From assembly GCA_029012445.1 (NCBI GenBank), contig JAQXMC010000024.1, positions 31,342 to 95,341 of the forward strand: a DNA stretch of 64,000 bases, in the 5' to 3' direction. Below are positions 25,566 to 34,629 of this stretch, piece after piece; positions within the stretch are counted from its first letter, which is position 1; the number at the start of each line of letters is the position of its first letter. A model generated the notes under the pieces. That model saw only the letters and a program-made list of their open reading frames with translations. It did not search any database and was not told the DNA's origin. Source of the stretch: Oscillospiraceae bacterium (GTDB taxonomy: Bacteria > Bacillota > Clostridia > Oscillospirales > Acutalibacteraceae). The position numbers were made by a program, and so were the translations under genes.

Positions 25566-26238
25566 ATAATTCCGCCTTTTCTCTGATAGCTTTGATAACA
25601 CATTCGACAGACTGCTCAAGCTCGTTGCCGCTCGTGTCGATCGTCATGGCGTCGTCGGCCGGCTTAAGCGGAGCTATCTTTCTGTGGGAATCGTCATAGT
25701 CGCGCTTGATTATATCGGAAAGCACCTGATCATAATCCGCCTGAATTCCTTTTTCGCAAAGCTCATTATAGCGCCTTTCCGCTCTGCATTCGGGCGAAGC
25801 GGTCAGGAATATCTTGACCTGAGCGTTGGGGAGAACGACAGTTCCGATATCTCTGCCGTCCATTATGCAGTTGTTTTTTTCGGCTATGTCTCGCTGAAGA
25901 TCGAAAAGGAACGCTCTGACTGCGGGAACGGCTGACACTCTCGAGGCCGCCATTGACGCCTCCGGAAGCCTTATTTCTTCAGAAACATCTTCGCCGTTGA
26001 GGAACATTCTCTGCTCTCCGTCAATAAATTTCAGCTCGACATTCGTGTCGGGAAGTATTCCGGCTATCTCGTCGTCGCTTTCCATATTGACCTTTCTTCT
26101 CAGCGCGCTGACGCCGACCGTTCTGTAAAGCGCGCCGGTGTCGATATAAATATAGCCGAGCCTTTCCGCCGCTTTTCTTGAGATAGTGCTCTTGCCCGCT
26201 CCGGCGGGACCGTCTATTGCTATGTTGATCTTTTTCAT
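25552..26238 (-). CDS. cmk: cytidylate kinase
   Basis: 228 residues. P-loop IDGPAGAGKSTISR at the N-terminus, IDTGALYR for substrate binding, MDGRDIGTVVLPNA, and the ERRYNEL lid. It phosphorylates CMP and dCMP. The cmk-ispH/S1 order is typical for Firmicutes. It lies 42 bp after the flavoprotein gene, probably one transcript. Confidence 0.95.
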   Translation of the reverse strand: MKKINIAIDGPAGAGKSTISRKAAERLGYIYIDTGALYRTVGVSALRRKVNMESDDEIAGILPDTNVELKFIDGEQRMFLNGEDVSEEIRLPEASMAASRVSAVPAVRAFLFDLQRDIAEKNNCIMDGRDIGTVVLPNAQVKIFLTASPECRAERRYNELCEKGIQADYDQVLSDIIKRDYDDSHRKIAPLKPADDAMTIDTSGNELEQSVECVIKAIREKAELYADA

Positions 26239-26280
26239 GTTATTGCCTCCCGTGATTTTCTGTATGCGCCGACTGCCTTA

Positions 26281-27522
26281 TCAGGAAAGCGCGGCGCTCT
26301 CGCCGGCAAGATGACCGGTCGAAAAAGCTATTTGCAGATTAAATCCGCCCGTGTACGCATCGACATCAATAACCTCGCCCGCAAAATAAAGGCCGCTGAC
26401 GAGCTTTGACTCCATTGTTTTCGGCTCAAGCTCGCTGACCTTGACTCCGCCCGAGGTCACTATCGCTTCATCTATCGGGCGAAAATCTATCGCCGTCACC
26501 TTGAGCCCTTTCAGAAGGCTGACGAGCTTATGGCGCATTTCTTTGGTTATCTGGTTCGTTTTTGTTGTCGGTTTAATGCCGCTGAGCTTCACTATAACCG
26601 GTATCAGCTTTTGCGGCAGGAGCTTTCCGAGCGAATTGATTAAGTTTTTGTTCGCAAATTCAAGAAAATCGCTCTGAATCCGCTTGTCCAGCTGTTCAAA
26701 GCTGAGCGCCGGCTTGAGATCAATATATATTTCATATTTTTTTCTGCCGAGATCTCTCATGTGGGTGCTTGCGCTGAGTATCAGCGGTCCGGACACTCCG
26801 AAATGGGTGAACAGCATTTCGCCGAAATCACGGTAGACCTCCTTATAGCTTTCGGCGTCGCAGACAGTTATCTCCACATTTCTCAAAGACAGCCCCTGCG
26901 CTTCGCTGCACCAGCCCTCGTGGGCGACCAGCGGCACCAGCGACGGCTTCGGAGCTATCACCGTGTGCCCCGCCTGTTCGGCAAAAACATAGCCGTCGCC
27001 GCTTGAACCTGTCGCCGAATATGACTTTCCGCCCGTGCAGACGATCACCCTGTCGCCGTATATTTTTTCACCGCTTTCAAGCTCAACGCCTCTGACGGTT
27101 TTTTCTTCGATGATAAGCCCTTTGACTCTGCCCCTGACAAGCCCGGCTCCCGCTCTCTGCGAAGCCGCTCTGAGGGCGTCGACTATATCCGAAGCCTTAT
27201 CTGACACAGGGAAAACTCTGTTGCCCCTCTCGACCTTGAGTTCGACTCCCTCATTTTCAAAAAATTCCATGGTGTCTATCGGCATAAATCTCGTGAACGC
27301 GCTGTAAAGAAACCGCCCGTTCGTGGGAACATTGGATATAAGATCGTTTACGAGCGTACAGTTATTGGTAACATTGCATCTGCCCTTGCCGGTTATCATA
27401 ATTTTCCGGCCGGGGCGCTCGTTTCTTTCAATCAGAAGTGTTTCCGCTCCGTTTTCACAGGCAGCGACCGACGCTATAAGTCCTGCGGCACCGGCGCCGA
27501 CGATTATAACTTTGTTTTTCAA
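26281..27522 (-). CDS. BaiN/HI0933-family flavoprotein
   Basis: 413 residues. FAD motif VGAGAAGLIASVAA, family signature GRKIMITGKGRCNVTNN, and a late FAGEVIDVDAYTGGFNLQIA motif that closes the FAD site. The family includes BaiN of bile-acid dehydroxylating Clostridia, but most members are uncharacterised, so a bile-acid role should not be assumed. First gene of the unit with cmk and ispH-S1. Confidence 0.9.
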   Translation of the reverse strand: MKNKVIIVGAGAAGLIASVAACENGAETLLIERNERPGRKIMITGKGRCNVTNNCTLVNDLISNVPTNGRFLYSAFTRFMPIDTMEFFENEGVELKVERGNRVFPVSDKASDIVDALRAASQRAGAGLVRGRVKGLIIEEKTVRGVELESGEKIYGDRVIVCTGGKSYSATGSSGDGYVFAEQAGHTVIAPKPSLVPLVAHEGWCSEAQGLSLRNVEITVCDAESYKEVYRDFGEMLFTHFGVSGPLILSASTHMRDLGRKKYEIYIDLKPALSFEQLDKRIQSDFLEFANKNLINSLGKLLPQKLIPVIVKLSGIKPTTKTNQITKEMRHKLVSLLKGLKVTAIDFRPIDEAIVTSGGVKVSELEPKTMESKLVSGLYFAGEVIDVDAYTGGFNLQIAFSTGHLAGESAALS

Positions 27523-27629
27523 ATCAGACTCTCCCGCCTTTTGACTTTATCGTTTTATTTTATCACATATTGAAAAAAATAGCAAATGTTTTTATTTTCC
27601 GCCGGCTTTGAATTCAAAATCATGCGTAA

Positions 27630-27658
27630 GCATAAAGCGCTCGCCTCTGACATATATT
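27630..27658 (+). promoter_or_regulatory. possible sigma-E promoter of spoIIID
   Basis: GCATAAA (27630-27636), 14-bp spacer, CATATATT (27651-27658) resembles the mother-cell sigma-E pattern and lies 33 bp before the gene. No good sigma-A pair is seen. This agrees with B. subtilis spoIIID being sigma-E dependent. Confidence 0.45.
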
Positions 27659-27690
27659 TTATTAACACATTTTCCTAAGGAGGAGGGCTT

Positions 27691-27957
27691 ATGGCGCAAT
27701 CCGAGGACAGAGCCGTTTTGCTCGGTCAATACATAGTGAAGAATAAAGCCACCGTCCGGGAGGCGGCGGCATGGTCGGGAATATCAAAATCGACCGTACA
27801 CAGTGATGTGACAAAAAAGCTTTCGAGAATAGACAGCGGATTATATAAAGAAGTCAGAAAGGTCCTTGACGAAAACAAAGCCGAAAGACACATGAGGGGC
27901 GGAATGGCGACAAAGGAGAAGTGGGAGAAAAAAGCCGCCGAATGCTGCAAGGGCTGA
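27691..27957 (+). CDS. spoIIID: sporulation transcription factor SpoIIID
   Basis: 88 residues, the normal size. The helix-turn-helix TVREAAAWSGISKSTVHSDV is diagnostic, followed by the basic C-terminal helix that contacts the minor groove. It tunes sigma-E genes in the mother cell. Strong AAGGAGGAGG site. Alone between divergent and convergent minus-strand genes. Confidence 0.96.
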   Translation: MAQSEDRAVLLGQYIVKNKATVREAAAWSGISKSTVHSDVTKKLSRIDSGLYKEVRKVLDENKAERHMRGGMATKEKWEKKAAECCKG

Positions 27958-28107
27958 AACAAAGCGGCAGCGGTGAAAGCTCAATTTTCAAAGCCTTATA
28001 GCATCAGATTCCCGCCCGAATTCTGCTTATGACATATTTCTTCACATCAGCCTGAAAACGACGATAACAGACAATGCTCTGCTGCCGCCGTTTTTTGTTA
28101 TGATAAA

Positions 28108-28143
28108 AAGGCATCTGAAACGGCATATTGCGCTTCAGATGCC
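28108..28143. terminator. bidirectional terminator between spoIIID and the PBP gene
   Basis: AGGCATCTGAA/TTCAGATGCCT 11-bp stem (28108-28118 with 28133-28143). T-rich tails on both sides: GCTTATTTTT on plus, TTTTTATC on minus. Confidence 0.85.
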
Positions 28144-28152
28144 TGCTTATTT

Positions 28153-29538
28153 TTATCCGACTACCGTTGCTTTGAGAGCTTTCATGACCTTGCTTGCTGC
28201 CGGGATAGCGACAGCCTGCGACGAGCCGCCGTTTTCGACCATGACCACAATAGCGTAAGGCATATCCTCTCTTTGTGAAAAACCGATAAACCACGAATGA
28301 GGTCTTTTGTTATCAACCTCGGCAGTGCCGGTCTTTCCGCACATTTTGAGCCCGGGGAAATAATCATCGCCGTAGGAATTCTTGACCGTGTAGCGCATAA
28401 TCTCCTGCATATACTGAGCTATATTCGGATCTATGCTTATCTGCGACTGGTTTCTGAAATCGGAAATCAGCTCAGTGAGCTTGTTTGAGCCCGCCGACTT
28501 GACTATCTGCGGCGTCACGGCTTTGCCTGAGTTAGCGATGGCTCCCGCTATCATCATCATGTTGCAGGGGTTAGCGAGAACCGTCCCCTGACCTATTCCC
28601 GACCAGCCGAGCTGATATTTGTCGGCGTTCTTCATATTGAAAATTCCCGCCTTGAGATCGACTCCGCAGGCGGAAAGGCTTCTGTTGAAGCCAAGCTCCT
28701 GCGCCGTGGCGGTCAGCTTTTTTTCACCGAGCTCAATAGCTATCTCGGCGAAAGCGCTGTTGCAGGAACGGGCATAGGCTTTTTTGAACGATATTTCGCC
28801 GTGCTTCGAGTTGCAGATTATGTCTCCGTCCTCGGTCCTGAGCTTTCCTGTGCAGGTGAAGGTCCGCTTCTTTATATCGGGTATATTTTCCATAGCGCTT
28901 ATTGCGACGACCGTCTTGAAAGTTGAGCCGGGAGTGAACAGGCCCGAAAGGCATCTGTTAAGATAAATTCCGTCGTATTTTCCGCTCGTGTCGGTGTTTA
29001 TATCCGACGGGATATTATCCGGATCATAAGTCGGCTTTGACACCATGCAAATAACATCGCCTGTTTTATAGTTATAGACAGCTATCGTTCCGTTGTGGCT
29101 GCCCAGAGCGTTATACGCCGACACGCACAGACCGGCGTCGACAGTCAGAGTGATGTCGTTGCCTGTCCCGTCTCTGATGGTTTTATAGACGCCGTTGACG
29201 AGATCGTATCCGATAAGATAAGATCTGTATATCGACTGTATTCCGGTCGCAATATAGCCCTGTGTGTCGCCGACGATATGGAGAGTCGCCTTTCTCGTGA
29301 CATAGTCCGTATTGAAAACCCTTTCTCCGTTTTTGCTTCTGACGAGCACTTTTCCGTTTCTGTCGTATACTGCGCCGGCTGATGTCAGCTGACGGTTAGT
29401 GTAAAGATGGGCGTTGACTCTGTTCGTGACCCATGTCTGACCGTGGACAATATAGCTGTATGACAGAAAGCCGAGACCCACGAAAAACGCAGCGATTAGA
29501 GCGTAAACAACATAGGCCCGTCTGACCGTATTTCTCAT
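28153..29538 (-). CDS. class B penicillin-binding protein (transpeptidase)
   Basis: 461 residues. One N-terminal membrane anchor (about 8-30), a short pedestal, and a transpeptidase domain with all three active-site motifs: STFK (after TPG), SCN and KTGT. It crosslinks peptidoglycan and is the partner expected for the FtsW/RodA gene immediately upstream. The short pedestal is like PbpA-type proteins of Gram-positives. Whether it acts in division, elongation or spore wall synthesis is not decidable here. Confidence 0.93.
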   Translation of the reverse strand: MRNTVRRAYVVYALIAAFFVGLGFLSYSYIVHGQTWVTNRVNAHLYTNRQLTSAGAVYDRNGKVLVRSKNGERVFNTDYVTRKATLHIVGDTQGYIATGIQSIYRSYLIGYDLVNGVYKTIRDGTGNDITLTVDAGLCVSAYNALGSHNGTIAVYNYKTGDVICMVSKPTYDPDNIPSDINTDTSGKYDGIYLNRCLSGLFTPGSTFKTVVAISAMENIPDIKKRTFTCTGKLRTEDGDIICNSKHGEISFKKAYARSCNSAFAEIAIELGEKKLTATAQELGFNRSLSACGVDLKAGIFNMKNADKYQLGWSGIGQGTVLANPCNMMMIAGAIANSGKAVTPQIVKSAGSNKLTELISDFRNQSQISIDPNIAQYMQEIMRYTVKNSYGDDYFPGLKMCGKTGTAEVDNKRPHSWFIGFSQREDMPYAIVVMVENGGSSQAVAIPAASKVMKALKATVVG

Positions 29539-29549
29539 ATTGATCTCTC

Positions 29550-30812
29550 CTATCTGTTTTTATACATTTTTGGGTAAGTTCTGATATCTGCGGCCTTGAT
29601 GAAGGCAAAAAGTCCCCATGAGCATATCATGCTTGAGCCGCCGCGGCTGACAAATGGCAGTGTGACGCCCGTGAGCGGAACAATATCCGTTATTCCGAAG
29701 ATATTCAGACACACCTGAAAAAGAAGCATGGCGCAGGTGCTCACGCAGGCAATGGAATAAAAGGTCGAGGGCGCCGATTTAGATATTTTTATAGCGTAAA
29801 CCGCAAGAACAGCGAACGCTATGACTATCATAAAGCCCATGACAAGCCCCATTTCCTCGCAGATAACGCCCCAGACAAGATCCGTTGTCGAAGCGAAAAC
29901 ATTGCGCAGCTTTCCGTTGCCGATTCCGACGCCCCAAAAGCCGCCGCTGAGCGAATATATGATCGTTCTCGTCTGCTGATAGCCTGCCCCGTCTATGTTT
30001 TCCCATATGTGACGGTAAACGGCGAATCTGCCGGCAACGGTCGGTTTGACATAGATTATGAGTATAGCCCCGAGCAGCGCACCGACGCAGACGAACGCTA
30101 TTGACCTGACATCGCCCGATCTTATAAACGAGATGACAATAAAGGTGAAGAAGAAAATCAGCGCCGTACCGAAATCACGCATCAGGAAAAGAACGCCGAT
30201 GCAGCCGATCGCGAATATGAGATAACGCATGATGCTTCTTGAGCTCTGAAGCTTTTCAAGCGTGGCCGCGCCGACATAGATAAACGCTATCTTCACTATT
30301 TCGGACGGCTGAAACGAAAAGCCTCCTATACTCATCCAGTTATAAGCGCCGTAGGTCGCGCCGACGGTAAATCTGATTATAACAAACGACGCCGCAAGCC
30401 CCAGCCCTGCCGCTATCGCTATGAAAACCCTTGTTTTCATGACTCGCTTGACATCTTTCAGCAGCCATATCATAAAAATATAGGTCGCAAGTCCCATCAC
30501 TATTGCGATGAGCTGCTTGCGAAGTCCCGACGGATATATGCTCGCCGTGACCGCCATTCCCACGCCGCACAGGAAGAACGCAATACACTCCAGCTCAAAG
30601 TTCGTCTTTTTGAAGGCTATCGTCATAACGAGAACATAGGTCCATTCAATAGCTATATATATCAGAAAATAAAGTCCGACGAGCGGATACAGCATTCCGT
30701 CCTTTATGACGGAGGGAAGACACGAAAGCACCTGGAACACTGTCAGCAGCACCAGAATAAGGCTGACATCAACCTTGCTGTATTTATATCTTAATTTTTC
30801 GCTCCTGCTCAC
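29550..30812 (-). CDS. FtsW/RodA/SpoVE-family peptidoglycan polymerase
   Basis: 420 residues with about ten membrane helices. SEDS-family landmarks include GAYNWMSIGGFSFQPSEIVK, the catalytic-Asp region LMRDFGTALIF and PFVSRGGSSM near the C-terminus. It polymerises lipid II and works with the class B PBP that follows 11 bp later. The upstream neighbour is an FHA protein, a Ser/Thr-phosphorylation reader. Confidence 0.93.
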   Translation of the reverse strand: MSRSEKLRYKYSKVDVSLILVLLTVFQVLSCLPSVIKDGMLYPLVGLYFLIYIAIEWTYVLVMTIAFKKTNFELECIAFFLCGVGMAVTASIYPSGLRKQLIAIVMGLATYIFMIWLLKDVKRVMKTRVFIAIAAGLGLAASFVIIRFTVGATYGAYNWMSIGGFSFQPSEIVKIAFIYVGAATLEKLQSSRSIMRYLIFAIGCIGVLFLMRDFGTALIFFFTFIVISFIRSGDVRSIAFVCVGALLGAILIIYVKPTVAGRFAVYRHIWENIDGAGYQQTRTIIYSLSGGFWGVGIGNGKLRNVFASTTDLVWGVICEEMGLVMGFMIVIAFAVLAVYAIKISKSAPSTFYSIACVSTCAMLLFQVCLNIFGITDIVPLTGVTLPFVSRGGSSMICSWGLFAFIKAADIRTYPKMYKNR

Positions 30813-30824
30813 TTTCTCACTCCC

Positions 30825-31817
30825 TTATCTGTAATCTTCAACGAACTTCAGCTTTTTGTCGCTGAGGCTTATTATATCGCCGTCGCAAAGCGGAACGGGA
30901 TCCGTGACTTGATTGCTGCCGATAAAGGTCCCGAAGGTCGAGCCGGCGTCGGAAATATACCATCTGTTCTGTTTTTTGGTCAGAACGGCGTGGCTTCTTG
31001 AAACATTCTGAGCGCTCAGCCTGATATCGCTGCTGCGGCTTCTGCCTATGGTTATGCGGTTAGAGCAAAGCAGGAATGTTTCTCCGGTTTCCGGATTTAT
31101 TATTGCCGCCTGCTTCACGGCGCTGCCGTTCGGAGCTTTTTCGGCCTGCCTGTCATCACCGGTGCCGGGACCGCCCTCATCTGAATATATATCCTTTATC
31201 CTTCCGCTGAACTTTTCTTCGCCGGAATCTTTTTTCGGGTGAAAATCAATGTGTATCGACTCAAAATCGTCATATCTCTCGTTTTGCAAAGGCGTATCAT
31301 ACGGCTTGAGCGCCTCGGTCGGATTCTGTGGGGCGTTCTGCGCAGCCGGATTCCGAACGGGAATCTGCGGCCCGGAATATTGCTGTTTGCCTCTGCGGCG
31401 CTTCCGGCCGACATGAATAACCGGATCGTCGGTTATAACAAAGCGGAAAGCGCAGTCACCGAAAGTAATGATATCAGAATTTTTTATTGTTGTCTGACCG
31501 TCTATCTTTTCGCCGTTGACAAAAGTGCCGAGCTTTGAATTCGTGTCGAAAAGATACCAGCCGTCAACACGGCGGCATATTGCGGCGTGAAAACGGGACA
31601 CCGTAGCATAGACAAGGGTTATGTCACAGGATTTGCTCCTGCCGATAGAAGTCTCCCATGTGTTCAGCGGTATCATCTCGCCGTTGACCGCATTGACGAT
31701 ATATCCGTAGGTCTTGTTAACCGGGTGGCCTATCAGAAGCGTGAGCAGGCACTTGAACAATATTATAAAAGCAAGCAGCGGCAGCGCATAGCGGCAAAAG
31801 CCGACGACTATCTGCAT
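30825..31817 (-). CDS. double-FHA-domain membrane protein
   Basis: 330 residues. N-terminal membrane helix (about 9-32), first FHA domain (about 50-115, with IGRSKSCDI and VSRFHAAI), a Pro/Asn-rich linker and a second FHA domain (about 240-325, with IGRSRSSDI and VSRSHAVL). FHA domains bind phosphothreonine, so it probably links a Ser/Thr kinase to the wall enzymes encoded next. No kinase gene is in the window. GGAGGAG precedes the ATG. Confidence 0.92.
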   Translation of the reverse strand: MQIVVGFCRYALPLLAFIILFKCLLTLLIGHPVNKTYGYIVNAVNGEMIPLNTWETSIGRSKSCDITLVYATVSRFHAAICRRVDGWYLFDTNSKLGTFVNGEKIDGQTTIKNSDIITFGDCAFRFVITDDPVIHVGRKRRRGKQQYSGPQIPVRNPAAQNAPQNPTEALKPYDTPLQNERYDDFESIHIDFHPKKDSGEEKFSGRIKDIYSDEGGPGTGDDRQAEKAPNGSAVKQAAIINPETGETFLLCSNRITIGRSRSSDIRLSAQNVSRSHAVLTKKQNRWYISDAGSTFGTFIGSNQVTDPVPLCDGDIISLSDKKLKFVEDYR

Positions 31818-32063
31818 AATATCTCCTCCTTATCAGGCGCATCGGACGCCATTATGATTTTAATATATTTTCGGCAAAAAGTCAAATAAACCCATGCGTC
31901 CGATTTAACAGAATATCAAAAAGCTTCCGCGCGGTATGCCCGGGACTCTGCAGAACGGAAGCCGTGTTCCCGCAGGGCGGGCAATCGGAAAAGGCAAAAG
32001 GTGCGTCAGTCGGGAGAAATCGGATAAACCGCCGAAAGCTATCAAAAATATTGCGGACGGTAA
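31818..32063. other. intergenic region with GC-rich structure
   Basis: No supported gene. A GC-rich block (about 31920-32040) contains GCTTCCG/CGGAAGC (31923-31929 with 31956-31962) followed on the minus strand by CTTTTTG, and an inner CCCGC/GCGGG hairpin (near 31970-31983). It could be an attenuator ahead of the FHA gene or the end of a small RNA. Confidence 0.45.
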
Positions 32064-32092
32064 TTGACTACTTTGCAATATAATGATAAAAT
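32064..32092 (+). promoter_or_regulatory. sigma-A promoter of the transglutaminase-like/proBAC unit
   Basis: TTGACT (32064-32069), 17-bp spacer, TAAAAT (32087-32092), 33 bp before the start. Confidence 0.65.
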
Positions 32093-32124
32093 ATAATGTA
32101 ATACTCTTGATACGAGGTTGAAAA

Positions 32125-33849
32125 ATGAAAAGAAAAAAACAGAACGACGACTTCGCGCCCGAGCGGACAAGCAACGCCCTGAGCGCCGATGTTTATCTGA
32201 AAAGAAAGCAATATAAAAGAAAGAGGAAAACGACCGCCGCTGCCGTTATTATTGCATCTGTTCTCGCGGCGGCGATCATAACGCTGCTTATAGTCAGCTT
32301 TATGAAGATAGGCGTTATCCCCGAGCTCACCGTTGAAGCGGGTGAGGCCGCGCCGGAGCCGTCGGCATTTTTTGAGGACACGGGCGTAAAAGCCGCTTTT
32401 CTTTCAAAGCATATGCCCGACACCTCCGTTCCGGGTGAATACAGACTCAAGGTCAGAAACGGACTTCTTATTTTCAATGTGACTCTTAATGTCAGGGACA
32501 CTGTCGCTCCGACCGCAAAGGCGATACCAGTCAGCATCAGAAAAGGAGAAAGAACGGTCGACGCCTCGGAATTTGTCAGAGATATCGAAGATAAAACTCA
32601 GGTTGAAGTCACTCTCGCCAACCCGATAGATTACAGCCTCAACGGAGACAGAGATGTGACTGTCATTCTCAGGGACGCAGGAAACAACGAGACTGTATAC
32701 ACAAGCAGGCTGACCATCTATCCTCCCGAGATAATTCCGTCCTATACAGTTGAAGCCGGAAGCGCCGGCTACGATGTGAAAAACTTTCTCAAAGAGGGAA
32801 CCGAAACTGAGGACGGCGACCGCATTTTAGATGAATACATGAACCTGCCCCTCAACGAGGTCTCAGAAAATGATATAAAAATATCCTACGCAGGCTTCAT
32901 ATACACCGTTGCGCTGAATGTCGAGGATACTCAGGCTCCCGCCGGATACATCATAAACCGCTCGACCTATCTCGGCGTTCCTATACCCGCCGAAAGCTTC
33001 ATCAAAAAAATATACGATCAGACAAAGGTCAGAATAACCTATAAGGAAGAGCCTGACTTCGGCAAAGAGGGCAAGCAGATAGTCACTGTTGTTCTCAAGG
33101 ACGAGGGCGGAAACAAAAAGAGCTATGATGTGACTCTGACCGTTATGCAGGATAATACTCCGCCCGTTATAACCGCCACGGACAGAACAGTATATATAGG
33201 CGACAATATCCGCTTCAGCGAGGGTGTGACCGCCACCGACGCCAACGACGGCGAGGTCAGCTTCAAGACGGACGCCGGCGACTTTGACAAGACAAAGCCC
33301 GGCAGATATCCGATAACCTTCACCGCAAAGGATAAGGCGGGCAACAAAGCGTCAAAGACCGTCTGGTTCACTCTGACCGAAAAAAGCAGCAGAAAGGTCA
33401 GCAAATATACGATTGACTCGGCCTTTGATAATCTCTATAACAGCATTATCGACAACGGCATGACCGAGAAAGGCAAAATGCGGGCGATATATGATTATAT
33501 CAGAGAAAACATTGCCTATAACGGAACATCGGATAAATCCGACTGGGAGCAGGAGGCCTACCGGGGCATAACCGACAAGCAGGGCGACGCTTTCACCTTC
33601 TATGCGGTATCACGAAAGCTGCTGACCATGGCCGGCATAGAAAACAAGGGAGCTCAGAGAAAATCCGATCAGAGCTCGCACTACTGGAACCTTGTTAAAT
33701 ATAACGGCAGTTGGTATCACTTTGACACCTGCCCTCACTATAAGGACTTTCCTCTCGACAGCTTTTTGCTGACCGACGATGAAATAAAAGCGTACTCCGA
33801 AAAAACAAACGGTTATTATTATGAATATGAAATAATTAAAGGGGAATAA
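32125..33849 (+). CDS. membrane-anchored Ig-like repeat protein with degenerate transglutaminase domain
   Basis: 574 residues. Basic cytoplasmic N-terminus, one membrane helix (about 39-62), then several Ig/HYR-like extracellular domains marked by DTVAPTAK, DTQAPAG and DNTPPVI, and a C-terminal transglutaminase-like domain (about 450-574). In the usual Cys-His-Asp triad, His519 (SHYWNLV) and Asp534 (HFDT) are present, but the Cys position in KQGDAFTFYA is Ala489 (codon GCT at 33589). So it is probably non-catalytic. It sits 3 bp before proB and may share its transcript. Confidence 0.82.
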   Translation: MKRKKQNDDFAPERTSNALSADVYLKRKQYKRKRKTTAAAVIIASVLAAAIITLLIVSFMKIGVIPELTVEAGEAAPEPSAFFEDTGVKAAFLSKHMPDTSVPGEYRLKVRNGLLIFNVTLNVRDTVAPTAKAIPVSIRKGERTVDASEFVRDIEDKTQVEVTLANPIDYSLNGDRDVTVILRDAGNNETVYTSRLTIYPPEIIPSYTVEAGSAGYDVKNFLKEGTETEDGDRILDEYMNLPLNEVSENDIKISYAGFIYTVALNVEDTQAPAGYIINRSTYLGVPIPAESFIKKIYDQTKVRITYKEEPDFGKEGKQIVTVVLKDEGGNKKSYDVTLTVMQDNTPPVITATDRTVYIGDNIRFSEGVTATDANDGEVSFKTDAGDFDKTKPGRYPITFTAKDKAGNKASKTVWFTLTEKSSRKVSKYTIDSAFDNLYNSIIDNGMTEKGKMRAIYDYIRENIAYNGTSDKSDWEQEAYRGITDKQGDAFTFYAVSRKLLTMAGIENKGAQRKSDQSSHYWNLVKYNGSWYHFDTCPHYKDFPLDSFLLTDDEIKAYSEKTNGYYYEYEIIKGE

Positions 33850-33852
33850 AAA

Positions 33853-34629
33853 ATGAGAGTTGTTATAAAAGTCGGGACTTCATCGCTGACGCACAAATCA
33901 GGTCACCTGAATGTCAGAAAGGTCGAGGCCATGTGCAAGGTACTCAGCGACCTGAAAAACGCCGGAAACGAAATCATTCTTGTCAGCTCCGGTGCTATCG
34001 CAATGGGCGTCGGCAAGCTTCATCTGCCCGAAAGGCCAAGCGATGTTCCGACAAAGCAGGCAACGGCGGCTGTCGGTCAGTGCGAACTGATGTATATATA
34101 CGACAAGCTGTTTTCGGAGTATAACCACACGGTCGCTCAGATACTCATCACAATAGACGACATGAAAAGCGAACGCAGACACCAGAATTTTCAAAACACG
34201 ATGAACCGCCTTTTGCAGCTCGGCACTCTCCCTATCATCAACGAAAACGACACTGTCTCGTTTGAGGAATTCGGCATCGGCGACAACGACACGCTTTCGG
34301 CCTTTGTCGCCGTCAGCATCAACGCGGACCTTCTTATTCTTCTGTCTGATATCGACGGACTTTACACCGCCGATCCTCATAAGGATCCCGATGCGAAGCT
34401 GATCCCCGTTATCGAAAACATCGACGACAGCGTTATCTCCGTTGCCGGCGGCGCCGGCACCGAAAGAGGAACAGGCGGCATGAAAACGAAGATCGGCGCA
34501 GCAATGACGGTCACTGAAAAAGGCACCGATATGATAATCACCAACGCCGCGAATATCGAAGGGCTTTATGATATATTCGACGGGAAAAGCGTCGGAACGA
34601 GGTTTTTAGGAAAGAGGGACAAAAAATGA
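33853..34629 (+). CDS. proB: glutamate 5-kinase
   Basis: 258 residues, an amino-acid-kinase domain without the C-terminal PUA domain found in E. coli. Key motifs: [30 protein letters not shown] and GTGGMKTKI. First step of proline synthesis from glutamate. Ribosome binding site AAAGGGG; overlaps proA by 4 bp. Confidence 0.96.
   Translation: MRVVIKVGTSSLTHKSGHLNVRKVEAMCKVLSDLKNAGNEIILVSSGAIAMGVGKLHLPERPSDVPTKQATAAVGQCELMYIYDKLFSEYNHTVAQILITIDDMKSERRHQNFQNTMNRLLQLGTLPIINENDTVSFEEFGIGDNDTLSAFVAVSINADLLILLSDIDGLYTADPHKDPDAKLIPVIENIDDSVISVAGGAGTERGTGGMKTKIGAAMTVTEKGTDMIITNAANIEGLYDIFDGKSVGTRFLGKRDKK

Noticed and set aside
31905..32174. Minus-strand frame of 89 codons overlapping the transglutaminase-like gene start
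   Set aside because: Overlaps a clear promoter and gene start on the other strand and has no ribosome binding site.
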